Origin: Rhizobium oryzihabitans
GTDB taxonomy: Bacteria > Pseudomonadota > Alphaproteobacteria > Rhizobiales > Rhizobiaceae
Direction: 5' to 3'
NCBI RefSeq assembly: GCF_010669145.1
Contig: NZ_CP048637.1
Location: forward strand, 186,001-250,000
Length of the DNA stretch: 64,000 bases
Positions 1 to 8,409 of this stretch are shown in pieces. The notes beneath the pieces are model-generated. The model had not been told where the DNA came from, did not search any database, and was given only the letters and a program-made list of their open reading frames with translations. The position numbers and the translations under genes are program-made. Position 1 is the stretch's first letter. Each line of letters starts with the position of its first letter.

Positions 1-851
1 AAGGCGAAGCCCGAGACGACATGCAGCAGCATGCTGCCATGAAAAGGCGCGCCGAAGAAGCCGAAGATGATGGCGTCGGCGGCAATCAGCGTCAGGCCGT
101 AGGTGAAGGTGTAGGGCAAAAGCTTGCCCGCCGTCGCCCGCAGCGGCGTTTTTCCCAGTCGCAGGACCCGGGCAATTCCGGCCTTCGTATGCCGGTCGCG
201 GGAAAAGGAGAGGACGGCGCCGGCGCATATGAAGATTTGCAGCACCGTCGGCATGATCGCCGCGAGCAGGAATTGCACGTAGTCGAGGGTGGGATTGAAA
301 AGCGGGCTCTGCCGGAGCGGCACCGGAGCGGCGGCCTCGATGGCGGCTTCCCGCGTGGCGCCCCTGGCGATGCGCATTTCCACGGCCAGACCGGCGGAGA
401 AGGTATTCAGCGCCCCGTTTATGGCGCGTGCGGCGATGCCTCCGGGCGTCATCAACTGGTTGTTGTAGAAAACCACGACTTCCGGGCGGCGGCCCAGGAG
501 CAGATCCCGCTCCAGACCGGAGGGGATCAGGACGGCTGCATAGATCCTGCCGTCAAGAACGGCCTCTCTGCCTTCGGTCAGGTTGACCAGGCGTCCCGCA
601 ACCTCGACTTCGGGGGTCGCGTCGATCATCCGCACGATCTGCCTCGACATGCCGGTGCCGTCCTCGTCGATCACCGCCACCGGCAGGGCCGTCGGCAGCC
701 CGGCATGGAATATAGCCGCGAGGATGAGAAACAGCAGAAGCGGAAACGGCCCGAGCATGAAGAACAGCGCCGGCCGTTCGGCGATCTGGCGCAGCTCGCG
801 GCGGAATATGCGCCGGAAGCCGGGCGGGAGATGAGCGGCGGACACGGTCAC
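1..851 (-). CDS. ABC-2 type transporter permease (C-terminus beyond window edge)
   Basis: Reading the minus strand from a GTG at 851 gives one open frame to the left edge, about 283 residues. It starts with a short basic segment, then a hydrophobic helix (around residues 30-48), a long extracytoplasmic domain containing VIDEDGTGMSRQI and FYNNQ, and further membrane segments near the edge. This is the layout of YhhJ/DrrB-like ABC-2 permeases that work with HlyD adaptors. The start overlaps the upstream hlyD stop in a GTGA, so the two are translationally coupled. The C-terminal membrane helices and the ATPase are not in the window. Substrate unknown; drug or lipid export is only a family-level guess. 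Confidence 0.8.
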   Translation of the reverse strand, partial: MTVSAAHLPPGFRRIFRRELRQIAERPALFFMLGPFPLLLFLILAAIFHAGLPTALPVAVIDEDGTGMSRQIVRMIDATPEVEVAGRLVNLTEGREAVLDGRIYAAVLIPSGLERDLLLGRRPEVVVFYNNQLMTPGGIAARAINGALNTFSAGLAVEMRIARGATREAAIEAAAPVPLRQSPLFNPTLDYVQFLLAAIMPTVLQIFICAGAVLSFSRDRHTKAGIARVLRLGKTPLRATAGKLLPYTFTYGLTLIAADAIIFGFFGAPFHGSMLLHVVSGFA

Positions 852-1839
852 CGCTCCAGCCGGTGGGATGCGCTCCATTCGACCAGCGCGCTCATGCCCG
901 GACGCAGGTTCCGTTCCGCCGCCACCGGTTCGGCGCGCAGTTCGAAGGTCCGCAGGTCGAAATCGCCGGTCGCTTTCGTCGCCCGCCAGTTGGCGAAGCT
1001 TCCAAGCGCGTTGATCGCGGTGATCTTCGCCTCCACCAGCCGGTTCCCGAGGGCGGGAACGCGGACCTGAAGGGTCCGCCCGATCTCAAGCCCGTCGAGC
1101 AGGTCTTCGCGCACATTGAAGGTGAACCAGGCCCGGTCGACGTCGACAATGGATATCACCGGCGCACCGGCGCTGAAGAGCTTGCCCGGCTCGGCCATAC
1201 GCGCCGTCACCTGTCCGTCGATGGGGGAACGGATCGTCAGTTCGGCGATATCGGCCGTGGTCTGGGCGACGGACGCCTCCGCCTGCCTGACCTGCGCCTC
1301 CGCGACCGCCTTCTGCTCCACGCTGTTGCCGTTTTCCGCCAGATGCAGGTTCGCTTCCGCCGCCTCGCGTGCGCGCAACGCCGCGTCCAGGCTATTGGAG
1401 GCCTGGTCGACCGCCTGCTGCGACGTGACCGACCGGTCGAGCAGGCCGGACAGGCGGTCGTAGGTGCGTTGGGCCAGAACGACATCCGCCTCGGCCTTGG
1501 AAAGCTCCGCCCTGCGCGCGGCGATGGTTTCGGGACGCGTCGAGAAGGTCAGCTCGCGGTTGGAGCGGGCGACGGCGAGGCTGGCTTCGGCCGTGTCGAG
1601 ACCGGCCTTCAACTGCGGGCTGTCGAGTTCGACAAGCAGTTGCCCGGCCGTCACGCGATCGCCGAAACTGACCGGCGCGGAGGAAACCCGCCCCGCGACC
1701 TTGGTCGCCAGGTCGATCCGCGTCGCCTCCACCTCCCCTGCACGAGCAGCGTGCGCGGCCGCTCCACCGACCAGGCGACATAAGCTCCCACCCCTGCCGC
1801 CAGAATGGCGGCGACTGCTACGGCCTTGCGTGCGGACAT
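848..1839 (-). CDS. HlyD-family periplasmic adaptor protein (frame broken by one base)
   Basis: Membrane-fusion protein that would link an inner-membrane ABC exporter to the outer membrane. The N-terminus (MSARKAVAVAAILAAG) is a signal anchor, followed by a lipoyl half-motif (ATKVAGRV), a long alpha-helical coiled-coil hairpin rich in Ala/Glu, the second lipoyl half (IRSPIDGQVTARMAEPGKLF) and a beta-barrel domain. The first 33 or so codons are in a different frame from the rest. Adding one G to the G4 run opposite 1735-1738 joins them. The ATG at 1839 is chosen because it begins the signal anchor. It is divergent from the TetR gene 100 bp away and coupled to the permease downstream. Confidence 0.8.
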
Positions 1840-1850
1840 GCTCCGGTTCC

Positions 1851-1943
1851 CGATCTTGACTCGAATCCTGCTTGCGATAATTTGGAAAATAGAAAATTTC
1901 CGAATAGAGCAGATGACGCAAAAACTGACGGGAGTCAAGATCG
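1851..1943. promoter_or_regulatory. Divergent control region with a perfect 12-bp inverted repeat
   Basis: CGATCTTGACTC at 1851-1862 and its exact reverse complement GAGTCAAGATCG at 1932-1943 flank an AT-rich stretch between the hlyD and tetR genes. The right arm lies over the likely Shine-Dalgarno of tetR. TetR repressors usually bind inverted repeats in such divergent promoters. The arms are 69 bp apart, so they may be two half-operators rather than one site. The assignment is inferred. Confidence 0.4.
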
Positions 1944-2584
1944 TGGACGACAACAAGGCGAAACGCCGTGGGCGGGGTCGGCCGCCGGCTCGCAGCGCCG
2001 AGGAGACGGCCGGCGTGATCGTCGAAGCGGCGATCACCGAATTCCTGACGTCCGGATACGCCCAGACGAGCGTGGAGGCGGTGGCGCGCAGGGTGGGCAT
2101 TTCCACGCGCACGCTTTACAGGCTGGTCGAAAACAAGGCGGCGCTGTTTCGCATGGCGGCCGAAAGCCGGATCGAGGCGAGCCTCGCTTCGCCGGATACG
2201 GCCGGGACGGCGCAATCGGGCGTGGAGGAGCAGCTCGCGCAGATCGTTCTGGGTTATGCGCGGCTGTTTCTTAGCGAGGAAGCGGCCAGGACAGCCCGGC
2301 TGGTCATGGCCGAAATGGATCAATTCCCGGAAGTCGGGGCCAGCTATCGGGAAATGGCCCTTAAGGTGTCCGATACGCTCGAAGCGCACATAAGGCGGCT
2401 TGCCGCCGCCGGAAAGATCGCCTGCCCCGAGCCGGCGCTGGCCGCCGATCTGCTCAGGGGCATGATCATCGGTCCGCAAAGGCAGATGCTGCTGGGGTTG
2501 AGGCCGCCCATGGGAGCCGTGGAACTGGAGGCATGGGCCGCCTCCTGCGTCCGCATGTTCCTTTACGGGTGCACGAGACTTTGA
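1943..2584 (+). CDS. TetR/AcrR-family transcriptional regulator
   Basis: About 213 residues. An N-terminal basic tail (KRRGRGRPP) precedes the TetR helix-turn-helix, with the typical pattern GYAQTSVEAVARRVGISTRTLYRLVENKAALF around residues 35-66. The rest is an all-helical ligand-binding domain. I prefer the GTG at 1943, with GGGAG 8 bases upstream, over the in-frame ATG at 1913, which has a weak ribosome site. The gene is divergent from hlyD and the ABC permease, so it probably represses that export operon and itself. The ligand is unknown. Confidence 0.85.
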   Translation: MDDNKAKRRGRGRPPARSAEETAGVIVEAAITEFLTSGYAQTSVEAVARRVGISTRTLYRLVENKAALFRMAAESRIEASLASPDTAGTAQSGVEEQLAQIVLGYARLFLSEEAARTARLVMAEMDQFPEVGASYREMALKVSDTLEAHIRRLAAAGKIACPEPALAADLLRGMIIGPQRQMLLGLRPPMGAVELEAWAASCVRMFLYGCTRL

Positions 2585-2685
2585 GGAGGCTGCCGCTACC
2601 CGCCCGAAATGGTCGGCGTCGATGCGCTGCCAAAACGGCAGGCCCGGCCGGGTGCAACGGTCGCCTTGTGAGATCGCCCCTGAAT

Positions 2686-3885
2686 TCACGCAACGAACAT
2701 TGAGATAATCAGCGCGTTGGCGATATCGATGAAAAAGCCGCAGACCAGCGGCACGATGATGAAAGCCCTGTGAGCAGGACCGTGGCGTTGGGCCACGGCG
2801 GCCATGTTTGCCATCGCCGTGGCAGTCGAACCCAACGCGATGCCGCCAAAGCCGGCGGACATGACGACCGCCTCGTAATCGCGCCCCATAGCCCTGAAAA
2901 CGACGAAGAGCGCGTAGACGACAGCCAGGGCGATCTGGACGGCGAGCGTGCAGGCGATGAAGCCGAGCATACCCTTGAGGTCCCACAGTTGCAGCCCCAT
3001 GAGCGCCATGGTGAGGAACAGCCCGAGCGAAAGATCGGAAAGCAGGGAAAAACCGTCGTCGAGGCTCGGCCAGATGCGGCGGATGCCCGCGCCGATGGCG
3101 CCGGGCAGCAGGTTTCGCATTGCGATCCCCGCCAGAATGCAGCTCACGAAGGCTGGCAGGGTAAGACTGCCTCTGTTCAGCACCTCGTTGATGCCCATGC
3201 CCAGCATGACCGTGACATTGAGGATGAGAATGGCCCAGAGCACCGCGAAATAGTCCAGTTTGGACGCTGGTTGACGGTCATAGGCGACGCCGACGTCGAG
3301 ATGCCCTTCCCCGGCCGGCGCAATGCGGTGCTTGCGCATGAGAAACGCCGCCATCGGCCCGCCGATCACACATGCGGAGACGAGGCCGACGGTGTTCGCG
3401 GCGACGCCAAGCTCCAGGGCGTTTGCGATGCCGAGCCTCTCCACGAATGTCGGCGCCCAGGCGAGCGTCGTCCCCACGCCGCCGGTCAGCGAGATGGACC
3501 CGGCCATCAGCCCCGCTTTCGCCTCCATGCCGAAAAGAACGGCCATGCCGATCGCGGCGAAATTCTGGATGAAGATGAAAACGATCGCAAGGGCGAGAAG
3601 AACGAACAGCGGGCGCCCGCCTTTGAGCAGTGTGACGATGTCGGCCTTCAGCCCGATCCCGGCGAAAAAAAGCAGAAGCAGGAAGTCCTTCACCTCCAGG
3701 TCGAATGAAATCCTGACGCCGGAAAGCGGATAGATCAGAGCGACGATCGCCGCACAAAGAATGCCGCCGACGACAGGCTCGGGAATGGCATATTTCCGGA
3801 GCGTGGCGGAATGCAGCGTCATGAATTTCCCGGTGATCAGAATGACGATCGCCAGCGTGAACGAGAAAAACGCTTCGAAATGCAT
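2686..3885 (-). CDS. gltS: Sodium/glutamate symporter (GltS family)
   Basis: About 400 residues, the usual length for GltS. Hydrophobic throughout, with two inverted halves each carrying the Gly-rich re-entrant signature: SLTGGVGTTLAW in the N-half and AGFGGIALGSTATAMANM in the C-half. GltS carries out sodium-coupled glutamate uptake in the inner membrane. The ATG at 3885 (MHFEAFFSF) is preferred; a longer version from 3924 would add a charged tail not usual in the family. It is convergent with tetR and has no obvious operon partner. Confidence 0.85.
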   Translation of the reverse strand: MHFEAFFSFTLAIVILITGKFMTLHSATLRKYAIPEPVVGGILCAAIVALIYPLSGVRISFDLEVKDFLLLLFFAGIGLKADIVTLLKGGRPLFVLLALAIVFIFIQNFAAIGMAVLFGMEAKAGLMAGSISLTGGVGTTLAWAPTFVERLGIANALELGVAANTVGLVSACVIGGPMAAFLMRKHRIAPAGEGHLDVGVAYDRQPASKLDYFAVLWAILILNVTVMLGMGINEVLNRGSLTLPAFVSCILAGIAMRNLLPGAIGAGIRRIWPSLDDGFSLLSDLSLGLFLTMALMGLQLWDLKGMLGFIACTLAVQIALAVVYALFVVFRAMGRDYEAVVMSAGFGGIALGSTATAMANMAAVAQRHGPAHRAFIIVPLVCGFFIDIANALIISMFVA

Positions 3886-3962
3886 GATGGATTTCTCAAT
3901 TTCTGGATTCCGCTCTTCAACCAACCTGATTGCCTGGCGAGAATGACTTCCGGAGACGCTAC

Positions 3963-3980
3963 GCGCCCATGATCGGGCGC
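3963..3980 (-). terminator. Small GC hairpin after the truncated permease
   Basis: GCGCCC-ATGATC-GGGCGC forms a perfect 6-bp stem 23 bases past the permease stop and before gltS. There is no T tract, so it is at best a weak or Rho-dependent terminator. Confidence 0.25.
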
Positions 3981-4002
3981 ATGAAGGCCGGAGCGCCGTC
4001 CG

Positions 4003-5058
4003 TTACCGCAGGAATTGCCGGAAGCGCCTCAGGGAAAACAGGAACAGGAGCGTTCCTATCGTCAGCAGCGCCAGAAGTTGTGGCCAGACGACCGAAAATC
4101 CTGCGCCGCGAAACAACACCGATTGGGCGAGTATAACGAAATGCGTGTTCGGCGCCGCGAGCATGATGTCCTGAATGACTTGCGGCATGCTCTCACGCGG
4201 GGTAAGACCGCCCGAAAGGACCTGCAGGGGAAGCAGGACGAGAATCAGCAGCATCCCGAACTGGGACATGGAGCCGGAAATTGTCGCCAGATAGATGCCG
4301 AGGCTTGTCGTCGCAAAGAGGTGAAGTGCCGCACCGAACAGGAAAAGCGCAAGGGAACCGCGGATCTCGACGTGCAAAAAACCCTGAACAACAAATGCAA
4401 GTGAGAAAGCGGTTGCAGCCAGCACGACAAGCCCCATCGACCAGATCTTGCTAAGCATGATCTCCGTCGGCGTGACCGGCATCACTAGCAGGTGTTCGAT
4501 CGTCTCGTGTTCCCGTTCGCGGATGAGCGCCGCGCCGGTCAGGATGATGGAAAGAATCGTCGTCGAGAAAATGACGTTCGTAACCGCGCCGAACCAGGCC
4601 CTGTTGAGCTCCTGGTTGAATTCGGTGCGCATCGCGAGGCTGACCGGCAGGGACGTCGATCCGCGGTAGCGGTTCAGGAACTCGCTGATTTCGCTGGAGA
4701 GGATTGACTGGATGTAGCTGCTGCCGTTGAAGGCCTGCGTCATGCGCGTCGCATCGACGTTGAGCTGGATAGTCGGCGACTTTCCGGCCAGGAGGTCCCT
4801 CTGAAAATTGGGAGGGATATCGATCGCGAAAGTGTCCTTTCCGGTATCCATGCGCCGGTCCATTTCGTATTGGGAGATCAGCTTCGGCGGGCTGAAGTAA
4901 GGCGGATAGAAAGCCGTCAGGATTCGGGACGATACCGGAGACTGATCCTCGTCCACAATGGCGATCGCAGCATTGTTCAAGGTCTCAGGAACCGCGGTCG
5001 AGGCCGTGTAGATCGACAGGGTGAAAGCATAGACGATCGGCGCTGGTGCACGGATCAT
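4003..5058 (-). pseudogene. ABC-2 type permease, N-terminus removed by an IS
   Basis: About 350 residues of a YhhJ-like ABC exporter permease: the end of the first helix (IVYAFTLSIYTAST), an extracytoplasmic domain with AIVDEDQSPVSSRI, the cytoplasmic REREHETIEHLLVMP motif, and five or six C-terminal helices including the LPLQVLSGG motif. Family members have some 20-30 further residues before IVYAF. Here the homology stops at about 5050, where the IS5-family element begins, and the first few codons are IS sequence. No ATPase or adaptor gene is left beside it. It is probably non-functional. Confidence 0.75.
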
Positions 5059-6140
5059 TGAAAGAGCGGATTCCCGTCTTTGATGCTGTCGCTATTCGGT
5101 AGCCGTTTTGCGCCGGACGGATTTCGGGCGCGCGCAGGCCAGCATTCGATTGAGGGCGTCGCAGCCGAGGGCGACTTCCGTCTTCTGTGCCGCGAATGAG
5201 CGCGCTCGCAGCCGCCGTCCAATGATCGATTTGTAACGACCGATCGCGGTCTCGACCAGAGATCTTTTCCCGTAGCCGGTCGCCACCTGCCACTTCATCC
5301 GGCCATCGGCGCTGATCGCGGCTATGTGACGGGCTCGTTGACTGGAGGGGTCGGTGTCGTTGCGATCCACCGCATTGGCGCGTGGCGGAATGATCACCGC
5401 CGCCTCAGGACTGTGATCGGTAACGGCGCTATAGGTCGGCTCACCGTCATAGGCACCATCGGCCGTGAACTGGCCAATCGGCGTGTCGATCTGATCGAGT
5501 AGCGGCGCCACCTGCGAAGCGTCGCCGGCATCCTGATCGGTCATGACATGTGCGACGATGTCGCCGCTATCAGCATCCAGCGCCAGGTGCAGTTTGCGCC
5601 AACCCTTGCGGAATTTGGCACCATGCTTTTCCTCAAGCCACTGCCCCGCGCCGTGGATCTGCAAACCGGTGCTGTCGATGAGGACGTGGATGGGTCCGTT
5701 CTCCGGGATGCGATCACCTGGGAGCTTGTTCGGCGTTCTCGGCTTGACTGCCCGACGGCTCAGGGTCGTATGATCGGGAACGGCAAGGCCCAGCCCCATC
5801 AGCTTCAGCACCGACGTTAGCAAACCCTCCGTCTGACGCAGCCGCAGGCCGAATACCAGGCCCAGCATCAGGGCCGTCTCGATCGCAAGATCGGAATAGC
5901 GCGGCTGGCCACCGCGTGTTGTCCGCTTCGGCGCCTGCCAGGACGACAATGCCTCTGGCGTCATCCAGAGCGTGAGGCTCCCACGCTGACAAAGGCCCGC
6001 CTCGTATTCAGACCAGTTCGTGACTTTGAACTTCATCTTCCTGATATGATGGCGGCGGGAGGAATTGTGCTTAAACGGCATCGTGGTGGAGACCAGTTGT
6101 CGGGCTGCGCGAGCACCTACGACAATGCGCTTAACGATCC
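5052..6140 (-). mobile_element. IS5-family insertion sequence (ends approximate)
   Basis: This stretch holds one transposase gene and separates the truncated permease from the integrase stump. The only terminal similarity I can find is an imperfect inverted match starting GGATC at 5052 and ending GATCC at 6140. I see no convincing target duplication, so the boundaries are estimates taken from where the flanking genes stop making sense. Confidence 0.45.
5092..6081 (-). CDS. IS5-family transposase
   Basis: About 329 residues. The N-terminus MPFKHNSSRRHH followed by MKFKVTNWSEYEAGL and the DUF4096/IS5-like region (TRGGQPRYSDLAIETALML) is characteristic of the IS5 group in Alphaproteobacteria. 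DDE catalytic residues are visible: D in VLIDSTGLQI, D in FTADGAYDGEPTY, and E in KRSLVETAIGRYK. Complete and apparently functional. The start at 6081 is kept because the MPFKHN segment is conserved in the group. Confidence 0.9.
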   Translation of the reverse strand: MPFKHNSSRRHHIRKMKFKVTNWSEYEAGLCQRGSLTLWMTPEALSSWQAPKRTTRGGQPRYSDLAIETALMLGLVFGLRLRQTEGLLTSVLKLMGLGLAVPDHTTLSRRAVKPRTPNKLPGDRIPENGPIHVLIDSTGLQIHGAGQWLEEKHGAKFRKGWRKLHLALDADSGDIVAHVMTDQDAGDASQVAPLLDQIDTPIGQFTADGAYDGEPTYSAVTDHSPEAAVIIPPRANAVDRNDTDPSSQRARHIAAISADGRMKWQVATGYGKRSLVETAIGRYKSIIGRRLRARSFAAQKTEVALGCDALNRMLACARPKSVRRKTATE

Positions 6141-6347
6141 ATGCACCAAAGCCGTGCTACCGGCATTACGGCGTATTTGAAAAACGGTGGTACGCTTGAG
6201 AAAGCGGCATATATGGCAAATCATTCCTCGACCAGAACGACCCAGCTTTACGATCGCCGCAGCGACGTCGTAAGCTTCGATGAAGTCGAACGAATTCAAA
6301 TATTAGGCCCTGAACCGCTGCAGGTTCAGGGGTGCGCGCTGATGTAA
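6141..6347 (+). pseudogene. Tyrosine recombinase C-terminal fragment
   Basis: About 68 residues matching only the end of a phage-type integrase: the box II arginine in SRATGITAYLKNGG, then AAYMANHSSTRTTQLYDRR with the nucleophilic tyrosine. The catalytic core before this is absent because the IS5-family element abuts it. A relic that presumably predates the IS. Confidence 0.65.
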
Positions 6348-6353
6348 GCGCAA

Positions 6354-8138
6354 TCAGGCCGCCGCGCTTAAGCCTGCGGTTACATGTGAAGTGCTACCGC
6401 CAACGATTGGGAGGTAGATACTGTTCTTGCCATAGCCGCGATGTTCTGGACCACGATTCTCCGCTTCCGAACCTGGCTCTCTGGTCCATTTACGTCGATT
6501 GAGTTTGAAACGCTTGACCAGTTGCTCAAGTTCGCCTGCGCCATTTGATAAAGCCTCGGCAACAGCGCTCATACCGCTGACCATTCCGGCATTTTGCTGC
6601 GTCATCTGGTCAAGAGCGCTGACTGCCGAATTGATTTCGGCGAGACTGACGGATTGTTCTGTCGCCGCAGTCGCAATTGCTTCGACATTCGTGTCGATCT
6701 TTAAGACGAACCCTTCGATGCTCTTCAAGGACGCTCCTGTTTCGCCAACCAGACGGACACCATCTTTAACCTCACTTGTGGAATTCGCGATCAAGCTGGA
6801 AATCTCCTTTGCGGCTCTGGCTGAGCGCTGGGCGAGTTCACGGACTTCCTGTGCGACGACCGCAAAACCTTTGCCTGCCTCGCCTGCTCGGGCAGCCTCC
6901 ACACCGGCATTCAACGCCAAAAGGTTGGTTTGAAATGCGATCTCGTCGATTACACCAATGATTTTGGATATTTCCTGAGAGGCCGCGCTGATGCGGCCCA
7001 TAGCATTGACCGTGGAATTGACCACATCAACGGATTTGGCGGCAGCAGCACGCGCCTCGCGAACGAGGTTACGGGCATCCGTGGTGCGACTTGTCGATTC
7101 CCGAACGGTCACGGTGATCTGTTCCAGTGCCGCAGATGTCTGCTCAAGCGCCGCTGCCTGCTGTTCTGAGCGATGGGCAATGCCACCGGCGCTCTCGCTC
7201 ATCTCGCCGCTCTTGGCAGACAGCATTGTCGTTTTTGCAAGAACTTCTTCCAGCGTTTCCTGAAACTTGGCGAGAGATTGGTTGAAATCGTGCCTAAGAT
7301 GGTCAAACTCCGGGACGAAAGGCTCATCGATCGTAATGCGGATATTGCATTCTGCCAGCCGTTCTAGACCTGCCCCCACTTCTTGCAATGCACGAACACG
7401 TCCAGTCACATCGGTCGCGAACTTCACGACCTTGATAACTTTCCCATCGTCATCGATAATGGGATTGTAGGTTGCCTGGATAAAAACCGAGCTACCATCT
7501 TTAGCCAAGCGCTTGAATTCATCACTGAAGAATTCGCCTTTTGCCAGGCGTGGCCAAAATTCAGCATAGTCGGGCGAAGCAACATAAGCCGGCTCACAGA
7601 ACATTCTGTGGTGCTTTCCGATGATTTCATCTCGAACATAACCCAAGCTGTCGAGGAAGTTTTCATTGGCAGAGAGAATTTCTCCTTCCGGAGTAAATTC
7701 AATCACCGCCTGTGCCCTGGATAGGGCGGTCAGTTTACCGTGGCTTTCAATGCTGTCGCGTTTGGTCGCAGTGATGTCGGTCGCGATCTTGACGATTTTT
7801 ACAACTTTTCCACCGCGAATGATTGGATTGTAAGAGGCCTCAATCCAGATCTCGTCACCAGATTTACTGATACGTTTGTATTGACCTTGGTTGAATTCGC
7901 CGGAGCCGAGACGCTGCCAAAACGCTTTATAATGAGCAGAGGCTGCCTCCTTAGCATCGACGAATACACGGTGATGCTTGCCAATAATCTCGTTGGCTTT
8001 GTACCCGACGGCACCACAGAAGTTTTCGTTGGCGTCAAGAATAGTGCCATCCGGTTTGAAAGAGATGATAGCTTGAGAACGGTTAAATGCCTGCAAAATA
8101 GCAGCAGATTCTCCACCGATGAATGATTTAAACGGCAT
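6354..8138 (-). CDS. Methyl-accepting chemotaxis protein with two PAS domains, soluble
   Basis: About 594 residues. Two tandem PAS domains with PAC-like tails (residues about 10-130 and 135-255; each has FxPDG/FTPEG, ANENF and IIGKHHRxF) precede a linker and a methyl-accepting signalling domain. The latter carries the hairpin tip signature IDEIAFQTNLLALNAGVEAARAGEAGKGFAVVA, split here by ordinary variation. No membrane helix is visible, so the receptor should sense an intracellular signal such as redox, oxygen or a bound cofactor. There is no C-terminal CheR/CheB pentapeptide. The ATG at 8138 has GGAG nine bases upstream; a longer ORF to 8219 lacks one. It is monocistronic. Confidence 0.9.
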   Translation of the reverse strand: MPFKSFIGGESAAILQAFNRSQAIISFKPDGTILDANENFCGAVGYKANEIIGKHHRVFVDAKEAASAHYKAFWQRLGSGEFNQGQYKRISKSGDEIWIEASYNPIIRGGKVVKIVKIATDITATKRDSIESHGKLTALSRAQAVIEFTPEGEILSANENFLDSLGYVRDEIIGKHHRMFCEPAYVASPDYAEFWPRLAKGEFFSDEFKRLAKDGSSVFIQATYNPIIDDDGKVIKVVKFATDVTGRVRALQEVGAGLERLAECNIRITIDEPFVPEFDHLRHDFNQSLAKFQETLEEVLAKTTMLSAKSGEMSESAGGIAHRSEQQAAALEQTSAALEQITVTVRESTSRTTDARNLVREARAAAAKSVDVVNSTVNAMGRISAASQEISKIIGVIDEIAFQTNLLALNAGVEAARAGEAGKGFAVVAQEVRELAQRSARAAKEISSLIANSTSEVKDGVRLVGETGASLKSIEGFVLKIDTNVEAIATAATEQSVSLAEINSAVSALDQMTQQNAGMVSGMSAVAEALSNGAGELEQLVKRFKLNRRKWTREPGSEAENRGPEHRGYGKNSIYLPIVGGSTSHVTAGLSAAA

Positions 8139-8409
8139 TTGTCCAGTCTCCACAATGATTGCGCAGCGCCTTTCTTCACATTGCCGACGCAAAGAAGTCG
8201 CCGCTATAATGATGCGCATGCTTGTTTTTATTGAAAAAAATTAAATAAATAATTTATCAACATATCCCGAAATGGAGATAGCCAGCCACTCGGTCGTGCC
8301 TTCTCAATGTTTGATGCAAACTGGGCGAAAACCTACGCCCTACCGTGGCGTTTTCGAGACGCTCCGGGTGACCACGATCCTCCTCGTGCCGCATGCTGGT
8401 ACGGCATGC

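Noticed and set aside
5052..6140. TGCAC as a target duplication of the IS5-family element
   Set aside because: The matches are offset from the putative ends by different distances, so they are probably chance.
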